Assembly (NCBI GenBank): GCA_902772715.1
Contig: CACYBT010000268.1
Span: 1 to 12,803, forward strand
DNA: 12,803 nt
Source of the DNA: an uncultured Succinivibrio sp.
GTDB taxonomy: Bacteria; Pseudomonadota; Gammaproteobacteria; Enterobacterales; Succinivibrionaceae
Direction: 5' to 3'
Shown in pieces: positions 7,195-12,803 of this stretch. Every line of letters begins with the position of its first letter. Within the stretch, counting starts at the first letter, position 1. The position numbers and the translations under genes are program-made. Under the pieces are notes generated by a model. The model did not search any database, was not told the origin of the DNA, and worked only from the letters and a program-made list of their open reading frames with translations.

Positions 7195-7213
7195 AAGATG
7201 GAACTTCCATCTT
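7195..7213 (-). terminator. Hairpin directly after acpP (first palindrome)
   Basis: AAGATGGAA-c-TTCCATCTT is a 19-nt perfect palindrome (9+1+9). It starts 17 bases after the acpP stop and is followed on the minus strand by CTTTTAAAG. It forms a 7-bp stem with a 5-nt loop. The short T run makes it a weaker terminator; it may act with the hairpin at 7148-7166 or stabilise the acpP mRNA 3' end. Confidence 0.6.
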
Positions 7214-7230
7214 TAAATTACAAAGGTCAA

Positions 7231-7473
7231 TTAAGCCTTGTAATTCTCTTTGATATAATCGATAGCAGCTTTTACGGTATTGATTTTCTCAGCATCTTCT
7301 TCTCTGATTTCGCAGTCAAATTCCTGCTCTAATGCCATAACAAGCTCTACAGTATCTAGAGAATCAGCACCAAGATCATTCACAAAGTTAGAATTCTCAG
7401 TTACTTCGTCCTCTTTAACACCTAAAGTGGTAGCAATAACATTTTTTACGCGTGATTCAATATCGTTACTCAT
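7231..7473 (-). CDS. acpP: Acyl carrier protein
   Basis: This 80-residue acidic protein carries growing acyl chains as thioesters during fatty-acid synthesis, via a 4'-phosphopantetheine arm. The attachment Ser38 lies in the canonical DLGADSLDTVELVMALE stretch (33-49), and the C-terminal INTVKAAIDYI matches the E. coli protein. The start chosen is the ATG at 7473 (MSNDIESRVK), preceded by AAGG six bases upstream. A longer reading would begin 10 codons earlier with MLFRGWSRKK, which has no ribosome-binding support and is unlike the family. The gene has its own promoter at 7556-7584 and is followed by two hairpins before fabF. fabG, the usual upstream neighbour in E. coli, is not in this window. 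Confidence 0.97.
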   Translation of the reverse strand: MSNDIESRVKNVIATTLGVKEDEVTENSNFVNDLGADSLDTVELVMALEQEFDCEIREEDAEKINTVKAAIDYIKENYKA

Positions 7474-7555
7474 TTTTTTCCTTGACCAGCCTCTAAACAG
7501 CACTGTCCCTAAGTTAAAAGTCCCGACCCAATGCCGAAACCGATTAATTTACCTT

Positions 7556-7584
7556 ATTATACAAAATATCTAAAGAATTGTGTA
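7556..7584 (-). promoter_or_regulatory. Promoter of acpP
   Basis: On the minus strand a perfect TATAAT (plus-strand 7556-7561) is preceded at 17 bp by TACACA (7579-7584), which matches four of six bases of the sigma-70 -35. Transcription would start near 7549, giving a leader of about 75 nt before acpP. The stretch from here to the dcuA terminator (about 7585-7700) holds nothing recognisable. Confidence 0.6.
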
Positions 7585-7704
7585 GTGAAATAATTCTAAT
7601 TTCGTAAAATTTATCCCTTGTTCTCTATTATTCTCCTGTTAATACTCAGCCTCACACTTTGCAAAAACAAGTTCTTTATCCAGTTAAAGACAGTTGCCTC
7701 AAAA

Positions 7705-7726
7705 TACCCGCTCCTAAGAACGGGTA
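7705..7726 (-). terminator. Rho-independent terminator of the aspA-dcuA operon
   Basis: TACCCG (7705-7710) pairs with CGGGTA (7721-7726) around a 10-nt loop. On the minus strand the stem is followed by TTTT. It lies about 20 bases after the dcuA stop. The T run is short, so termination may be partial. Confidence 0.65.
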
Positions 7727-7744
7727 CTCTATTCATAGGCTCAA

Positions 7745-9214
7745 CTAAATCATAATCGGAGCCACAACAAAGCCTAAAGCCACGGTAAAGCCAATGGCTA
7801 AGACACCTGGAATAAAGAAAGGATGATTAAACACATACTTTCCGATCCTAGTAGATCCGGTATCATCCATCTGCACTGCACCTAACAGGGTTGGATAGGT
7901 TGGCAGTACAAAAAGTGCAGAGACTGCGGCAAATGAAGCCACTAGAATATAAGCATCACCATTATTGGTTGAGGTCATACCCAAAGCAGCAATCACCGTT
8001 GGAATAAGTGCCTTGGCCGTAGCAGCCTGTGAGTACAGCAGCATACTGGCCAAAAACAGAGCCACAGCCAGTACCGGAGGATAAGCCTTGACGAAATCTA
8101 CAGCCAGATTCTTGATTTCAGCAGTATGGTTGGAAACAAAAGTATCACCAAGCCAAGCCACACCAAGCACACAGACACAGGCCGTCATGCCACTCTTGAA
8201 CGTAGATGTTCCGGCAAGATTGCCGACCTCCACCTTACATAGCACTACAATAGCCGTAGCAATCATCATCATAAAGGAAATGATGGCATTATCACGAGTC
8301 AAAGCCAATACTTTCTTTGGTTGAGCAACATATGGTCCCTTACCATCATTAGCATCCTTAACTTCAAGTTTCTGCTCTGTTGAAAGTTTTTCAAAGGTTG
8401 TAGCATCTGTACTCTGATAAACATTTTCATAGCCGACAATAACGCTAGGTTTTATAAGTCCGACATTCTTACTGATAGCCGACGCATAGAACACTACCGC
8501 AATCACACCAATCATAAAGATCAACACCGAACGCTTGGCATGTGGTTTAAGTTTTTTATCCTCGTGATGAACTGCCTTATCTACGAGTCCTTTCTCAAGA
8601 CGATCAAGATAAACAGGATCTTTTGACAAATCCATATTGCAGATAAAATTCATCACTAGAGCAGTCAGCATACAACCTAGAAAAGTTGTTGGGATCCAGA
8701 TCAAAAGCAGAATTGGATACGATATACCAAGTCCACCTAAGGCCAGATCTGATGCCATAAACACCACAGCTGCCGAAACAGGTGAGGCGGTAATGGCAAT
8801 CTGCGAGGCCACGACAGCAATTGACAGTGGAACACAAGGTCTGATATTTTCCCCCTTGGCCACTTCAGTTATCACAGGGATCATTGAAAAGGCCGTATGA
8901 CCTGTTCCAGCAAAAACTGTCAGTAACCAAGTTACAGCAGGAGCTAGGAAGTTGATATGCTTTGGATGACTGCGCAGAACCTTAGAGGCCAGCATCACAA
9001 GGTAGTCAAGACCTCCGGCTTCCTGCATGGCAGTAATCGCAGCAATCACTGACATAATGATAAGGATAACATCCCATGGTATATTGCCAGCCTGTAAGCC
9101 ACATAAGGTCAAGAGAATAACGCCAAGTCCTCCGGCATAACCGATGGCTATGCCTCCGAGGCGCACACCTAAAAAAATAGCCCCCAACAATATAATAATT
9201 TCAAGAATTAGCAT
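7745..9214 (-). CDS. dcuA: Anaerobic C4-dicarboxylate transporter, DcuA/DcuB family
   Basis: This 489-residue inner-membrane protein exchanges C4-dicarboxylates (aspartate, fumarate or malate in, succinate out) during anaerobic fumarate respiration. It resembles E. coli DcuA throughout: the N-terminal GVRLGGIAIGYAGGLGV (16-32), FAGTGHTAFSMIPVITEVAK (101-120), SQIAITASPVSAAVVFM (137-153), LGVAWLGDTFVSN (350-362), LLYSQAATAKALIP (392-405) and VLPTYPTLLGAVQMDDTG (436-453). It is about 50 residues longer than DcuA (433) because of a hydrophilic insertion around 252-308 between two membrane segments. The positive-inside rule suggests that loop faces the periplasm. The ATG at 9214 follows AGGAG by 10 nt. 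The gene starts 36 bases after aspA, reproducing the E. coli aspA-dcuA arrangement. DcuB cannot be excluded by sequence alone. Confidence 0.92.
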   Translation of the reverse strand: MLILEIIILLGAIFLGVRLGGIAIGYAGGLGVILLTLCGLQAGNIPWDVILIIMSVIAAITAMQEAGGLDYLVMLASKVLRSHPKHINFLAPAVTWLLTVFAGTGHTAFSMIPVITEVAKGENIRPCVPLSIAVVASQIAITASPVSAAVVFMASDLALGGLGISYPILLLIWIPTTFLGCMLTALVMNFICNMDLSKDPVYLDRLEKGLVDKAVHHEDKKLKPHAKRSVLIFMIGVIAVVFYASAISKNVGLIKPSVIVGYENVYQSTDATTFEKLSTEQKLEVKDANDGKGPYVAQPKKVLALTRDNAIISFMMMIATAIVVLCKVEVGNLAGTSTFKSGMTACVCVLGVAWLGDTFVSNHTAEIKNLAVDFVKAYPPVLAVALFLASMLLYSQAATAKALIPTVIAALGMTSTNNGDAYILVASFAAVSALFVLPTYPTLLGAVQMDDTGSTRIGKYVFNHPFFIPGVLAIGFTVALGFVVAPIMI

Positions 9215-9250
9215 AGGTTAACATCTCCTTAATCAAAAAAAACAGCTAGT

Positions 9251-10654
9251 CTAGCGTTTTTTGGTCATACTTGGATTTAGCATATTCTTAGGTTCAAGGA
9301 TACGGTCAATTTCCTCCTTCTGCATGTATCCTCTTTCTAGACATATATCTCCTACAGCCTTTCCTGTAGTAAGGGCTTCCTTGGCGATGGATGCTGATTT
9401 TTCATAACCAAGATATGGATTAAAAGCAGTAACAATTCCTACGGAATTCATGACAGACTTCAAACAATCCGCTGTTCTTGGAACAAGATCTTTTACGGCA
9501 TACTCACCAATAGTGGTTACCGCATTAGTTATGAGGTTCATAGAGTTGAACAAAGCATAGGCAATACCTGGTTCTACAGCATTCAATTCAAATTCACCAC
9601 GCTGAGCACATAATGTGACCGTAAGATCGTTACCCATAACCTGGTAACAGGCCTCAAGTGTCACTTCACAGATAACTGGATTTACCTTGCCTGGCATAAT
9701 CGAGGAGCCTGGCTGTTTCTTAGGCAGTTCAATCTCGCCTAGACCGCAACGTGGACCTGAGTTCATAAGACGCAGATCATTGGCAATCTTGATTAAATGG
9801 ACTGCAAGAGTTCTTAAGGCAGCACTAACGGTTACATAGTCGGCAGTATCCTGAGTAGCAGCAATTAAATCCTTGGCGTTGGTAAAGGTAATACCAGTCA
9901 CTTCCTTAAGTTTCTTTAATACGGTCTTGCTGTAGTCAGGATGACAGTTAATGCCAGTACCGATAGCTGTGGCTCCCATATTGAGCACAGTCATAAGATC
10001 CCGAGCCTTTTTTATGTTTTCCATATCGGAATCTACAAATGAGCCAAAGGCATTAAACGTATTTTCTAGAGTAGTTGGTACGGCATCCTCGAGCTCGGTT
10101 CTACCCATCTTGATAATATCCTTGAATTCCTTGGCTCTTGTGCGCAGAAGTCCTGAAAACCACTCCAGTTTGTCAAGAAGTTCGTTAAGATAGTAAACCG
10201 AGGCTACCTTGATGGAAGATGGGTATGTATCATTGGTACTTTGTCCTAAATTGGCATGATCATTTGGATGAATATACTGATACTCACCTTTCTTATGGCC
10301 CTGAGACTCCAAGGCAAGATTAACCACCACTTCATTCATATTCATATTTGTGGAGGTACCGGCACCGCCCTGAATCATATCCACCACAAATTGATTTTGG
10401 TATTCTCCTGCAATAATTTTATCGCAGGCTGCTGCCATAGCATTGGCTATATTTTCATCTAGAACACCAACTTCAGCATTAGCAAGGCAGGCGGATTTTT
10501 TGATCTGAGCAAATGCTTTGACAAAAAAAGGATAATCCTTAAATCTGTGACCGGTCATCTTAAAATTATTGAGTGCACGATAGGTCTGTACGCCATAATA
10601 AACATCATCAGACAGTTCGAGTTCACCTATAAAATCATGTTCCTTTCTAGACAT
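9251..10654 (-). CDS. aspA: Aspartate ammonia-lyase (aspartase)
   Basis: AspA reversibly deaminates L-aspartate to fumarate and ammonia, supplying fumarate as electron acceptor for succinate formation. It is a cytosolic tetramer of the fumarase/aspartase superfamily. The 467 residues (E. coli 478) carry GGAGTSTNMNMNEV (96-109), the GEYQYIHPND stretch and QSTND (123-142), and the superfamily signature GSSIMPGKVNPV (316-327) with catalytic Ser318. The segment that reads TQLQDAVPMTLGQEF in E. coli aspartase is TELEDAVPTTLENTF here (186-200), a noticeable divergence in an active-site region. The ATG follows AGGAAG by about 7 nt. It heads an operon with dcuA, has a good promoter at 10748-10776 and a strong hairpin at its predicted mRNA 5' end. 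A related lyase activity is possible, but the dcuA pairing supports aspartase. Confidence 0.93.
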   Translation of the reverse strand: MSRKEHDFIGELELSDDVYYGVQTYRALNNFKMTGHRFKDYPFFVKAFAQIKKSACLANAEVGVLDENIANAMAAACDKIIAGEYQNQFVVDMIQGGAGTSTNMNMNEVVVNLALESQGHKKGEYQYIHPNDHANLGQSTNDTYPSSIKVASVYYLNELLDKLEWFSGLLRTRAKEFKDIIKMGRTELEDAVPTTLENTFNAFGSFVDSDMENIKKARDLMTVLNMGATAIGTGINCHPDYSKTVLKKLKEVTGITFTNAKDLIAATQDTADYVTVSAALRTLAVHLIKIANDLRLMNSGPRCGLGEIELPKKQPGSSIMPGKVNPVICEVTLEACYQVMGNDLTVTLCAQRGEFELNAVEPGIAYALFNSMNLITNAVTTIGEYAVKDLVPRTADCLKSVMNSVGIVTAFNPYLGYEKSASIAKEALTTGKAVGDICLERGYMQKEEIDRILEPKNMLNPSMTKKR

Positions 10655-10705
10655 GTCTTAACTTCCTCATGTGTTAGATAATACGTATATTTCTAAATGT
10701 ATTTC

Positions 10706-10740
10706 ATATAGTAAAGGGAATGGTACCCTTTTAACTATAT
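10706..10740 (-). promoter_or_regulatory. 5' leader stem-loop of the aspA mRNA
   Basis: ATATAGT+AAAGGG (10706-10718) is complementary to CCCTTT+ACTATAT (10726-10731 and 10734-10740), giving 13 base pairs with a 2-nt bulge and a 7-nt loop. The predicted transcription start (about 10741) is at the base of this stem, so the mRNA would begin with the hairpin. No T tract follows. It may protect the mRNA 5' end, act in attenuation, or be a DNA operator. Confidence 0.55.
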
Positions 10741-10747
10741 AAGTACA

Positions 10748-10776
10748 AATATAGTTTTTTTTATCTGTTATTTCAA
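10748..10776 (-). promoter_or_regulatory. Promoter of the aspA-dcuA operon
   Basis: On the minus strand TTGAAA (plus-strand 10771-10776) and TATATT (10748-10753) are separated by exactly 17 bp, with an A-tract in the spacer. This is a good sigma-70 match. A copy of the heptamer ATATAGT (10749-10755) overlaps the -10 and pairs with the inverted copy at 10734-10740. No full FNR or CRP site was seen, although E. coli aspA is known to be CRP/FNR controlled. Between here and the transposase stop at 10986 the only other structure is a GTAGAAATC/GTAGAAAATC tandem repeat (10867-10885). Confidence 0.6.
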
Positions 10777-10985
10777 AAGTTAAGCTCTTTTATGTTTTAG
10801 AAAATCTACAAAAGTCACATTTGTTATATTTTCTTTTACAATTGATTGTTTTTTTTATTCCGCATGGTAGAAATCGTAGAAAATCGTTCTCAATAAATCA
10901 TGCCCCAAAACATAGTGTTAATTCCTTATGATATCAAGAGCCATGAACCATTATCAGTTCTTTGAGCTATTTTCTAACGTAAATT

Positions 10986-12695
10986 CTAAATTGTTGTATC
11001 GCAATCAGTCAATTCTCTTTTACAATTTTTAGACCATTTCGAGTTGTCAGTTGGTATAGAGAACATTCTAATAACTGACTGCTGCATCTTGGTTGGATAT
11101 TTATAGAAGGCTCTATGACTGTCAACTTTTACTAGTCTCAAAGATTCTATAGCCATATAAATGTCATTTACAGTCTTCAGCCTAGTGTCGTGTTCTTTTG
11201 AATTCTCTAGTTGGTTTAGAGCATCACATCTTAGGATTTGTGCTAGGAACTGGATAAATATTCTTGAGCGCATATTGTGGGATGTATGGATGCGTAATCT
11301 TTTCATATCCTCCTGATTCTTCAGATCATCGAACCTTTTTTCAACTCCGTCTCTTAAAGAACTGTAACGCAAGGCTTCTTTGGGATCTTTAAAGACATTA
11401 GTGCGGATAGTAAAAAATCCCGAACTTACTTCCATTAAATCCTGTATTTTCTCAGGAAGAGACTTAATGGTCAGACCTCTCTTAGGTGTTTTCTTTACGA
11501 CAAAGCAGGTTGAAGCGATTATCTCATCAACAGGATCTGTAATCGGCAGTTCCTTTTTTAGTTTGTCATGAACCCTTTTTACCCTGCGGGTTATCTCATT
11601 AAGATCTTTGGTTACGAAATAGTCTGTATAAAACATGTGGTCGTAAACTCTATGACCTCCAATAGAGCGGATAAGAGTGACACAGGATATAGGAGCATTG
11701 TTAAACTCATAGTCGGATAAAATGTTTTCAGGCTTTAGAAATTCACCGGAATTATAAAGCTCCTTTGCCTCCTGCAGCAGTTCCTGGAAATTATGATAGG
11801 GAATACCGCATGTATACTTACATTTGTATTTATGAAGAATAGCAAAATTGTAGGCACTGGCAAAACCTCTATCAAACACGATATTACGAGGAGAGTCACC
11901 TAGATCATGGAGAAGCTTAAAGGTATCTTCAACAGTAGATATATCACTGATTGCACCGGGGAGGATTTCATGCCATACGGGGAGTTTGCTGGACATGCTT
12001 ATCATCATCAGCAAATTGATTTGAGGAAGGTTCTCCCGGTCACGGTTATATCCCCACATAACGTCAGCAATTTCACGGGAATAACTTGAAACAGAAGTAA
12101 TATCTAAAGACAGATTGTCTTCACGAGGGAATTTCTTAAGCCACATAGACTGAAACTGTAAAATCTGACTTGGGCTGATATCTGCTAAGGTTTTTGCAAT
12201 ATCATTTTCAGTTAAATCTTCTGCTGGGAGTATTTCATCTTTAGACCAAATTGATGCAGAGTAAAGAGGTTCTCGTTTGCCACGTGCGCAGAAAAAGACT
12301 AGAGTAAGGATCCTGCAGGAAAGTTCTGAACCGAATACTTGTGAGAGAAGATCTGTAAGTTCTAGACGTTTTGCCTGAGAATTGCATAATAAATCAATCC
12401 CCGCGTTCTTATCAATACAATTTAATATCTGATTAAGGGATATAAGTTCATCAGTATTAGGAGAGGTTTGAGCCGCCTGATATTTACGCCAACGCCAGTA
12501 CTGTTCCTCAAAATCAGTTCCGATAAACAATTCAGACCAGTTAACAGCTTCATCAGAAAAGTGACAAATGTTAGATATAATTTTACCGAGATATTTCTGA
12601 GTTTTACCTCTTTTCTTTGTTACAGGATCAGTATAGTCCTCACAGGCGTATAAATACGTGGACTCATTATGTTTACGTTTGCTTAAATATGCCAT
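10986..12695 (-). CDS. Transposase, IS1634-type (IS4 superfamily), DDE
   Basis: This 569-residue protein has the length and layout of IS1634-family DDE transposases, which move their element by cut-and-paste. The RNase H-like core is interrupted by an insertion, as in the IS4 superfamily. The likely catalytic residues are Asp198 (LSLDITS), Asp275 (NIVFDRGFAS) and Glu452 in RDGVEKRFDDLK. That last motif keeps the R-x3-E-x6-K spacing (R448, E452, K459) of the IS4 signature. The N-terminus has YLYACEDYTDPVTKKRGKTQ (14-33), typical of this family. The frame is intact from ATG to stop, so the gene may be functional. The ATG is preceded by a strong GGAGGG six bases upstream. It reads toward aspA without a clear terminator between. 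Family assignment is from recalled motifs. Confidence 0.88.
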   Translation of the reverse strand: MAYLSKRKHNESTYLYACEDYTDPVTKKRGKTQKYLGKIISNICHFSDEAVNWSELFIGTDFEEQYWRWRKYQAAQTSPNTDELISLNQILNCIDKNAGIDLLCNSQAKRLELTDLLSQVFGSELSCRILTLVFFCARGKREPLYSASIWSKDEILPAEDLTENDIAKTLADISPSQILQFQSMWLKKFPREDNLSLDITSVSSYSREIADVMWGYNRDRENLPQINLLMMISMSSKLPVWHEILPGAISDISTVEDTFKLLHDLGDSPRNIVFDRGFASAYNFAILHKYKCKYTCGIPYHNFQELLQEAKELYNSGEFLKPENILSDYEFNNAPISCVTLIRSIGGHRVYDHMFYTDYFVTKDLNEITRRVKRVHDKLKKELPITDPVDEIIASTCFVVKKTPKRGLTIKSLPEKIQDLMEVSSGFFTIRTNVFKDPKEALRYSSLRDGVEKRFDDLKNQEDMKRLRIHTSHNMRSRIFIQFLAQILRCDALNQLENSKEHDTRLKTVNDIYMAIESLRLVKVDSHRAFYKYPTKMQQSVIRMFSIPTDNSKWSKNCKRELTDCDTTI

Positions 12696-12803
12696 GATAT
12701 TCCCTCCATATCTACGGTATAAGATTGTATCGCAGTATAAAAGAAAAATAAAGAGGTTTAATTAAAGTATTTAGTTGATAATAAAGAAAAAGCAGACTAG
12801 AAT
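12696..12803. other. Transposase upstream region; IS end not located
   Basis: These 108 bases up to the window edge hold the transposase ribosome-binding site (GGAGGG, minus strand) and weak promoter-like boxes (TATACT or TACAAT, minus strand). Comparing their reverse complement with 10780-10990 gave no convincing terminal inverted repeat. The right end of the element probably lies beyond the window. Confidence 0.4.

Noticed and set aside
10804..10819. CRP-like half site (TGTGA on the minus strand) about 70 bp upstream of the aspA start site
   Set aside because: The second half (TAGAT) matches TCACA poorly, so a CRP site is not supported although E. coli aspA is CRP-regulated.
10832..10856. 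ACAAT-TG-ATTGT followed by a T run, resembling a plus-strand terminator
   Set aside because: The stem is only 4-5 A/T-rich pairs with almost no loop, and no plus-strand gene precedes it.
10994..12734. Identical 10-mer TTGTATCGCA at 10994-11003 and 12725-12734, flanking the transposase gene in direct orientation
   Set aside because: It could be a target duplication, but the left copy encodes the last residues of the transposase and no inverted repeats lie just inside the copies. Chance is more likely.
1..12803. CRISPR array, restriction-modification, toxin-antitoxin or other defence system
   Set aside because: No regularly spaced repeats and no proteins of such families were seen on either strand.

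Overview
This AT-rich window (roughly 35-40% GC by eye) looks chromosomal and most likely comes from an anaerobic, fumarate-respiring gammaproteobacterium, plausibly a Succinivibrionaceae-type organism. The lineage is inference. It rests on an aspA-dcuA operon, FabF and AcpP close to the E. coli proteins, a meso-diaminopimelate dehydrogenase, a CCA-encoding tRNA-Ser and an IS1634-type transposase.

Layout. At 101-2307 (+) are a DNA alkylation-repair HEAT-repeat protein (AlkD family, TTG start) and a MATE exporter. 2308-2645 has no gene but holds a 158-bp MITE-like element whose ends resemble ISL3-family termini. 2646-2737 (-) is tRNA-Ser(CGA), with its own promoter directly behind the terminator of ddh (2861-3841, -). 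A 427-bp AT-rich divergent intergenic region separates ddh from an RpiR/MurR-type regulator (4269-5117, +). That gene is followed by a lone TraF-like S26 peptidase (5246-5785, +). A bidirectional terminator at 5776-5800 separates it from the convergent fatty-acid pair acpP (7231-7473, -) and fabF (5850-7094, -). The acpP-fabF gap carries two 19-nt palindromes. From 7745 to 10654 (-) lies the aspA-dcuA operon, with a promoter and an unusual set of inverted heptamers upstream. An apparently intact IS1634-type transposase (10986-12695, -) sits upstream of that and reads toward aspA. Its element ends could not be located.

How the genes fit together. AspA converts aspartate to fumarate and ammonia. 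DcuA exchanges aspartate/fumarate for succinate, feeding anaerobic fumarate respiration. AcpP and FabF carry out fatty-acid elongation. Ddh makes meso-DAP for peptidoglycan and lysine in one step. The neighbouring SIS-domain regulator may respond to a sugar phosphate, possibly cell-wall-derived, but this is inferred from position only. I saw no defence island, CRISPR array or obviously novel multigene system. The most unusual material is non-coding: the aspA 5' inverted repeats, the MITE-like element, the acpP-fabF double palindrome and the ddh/rpiR intergenic repeats. The lone TraF-like peptidase is also unusual.
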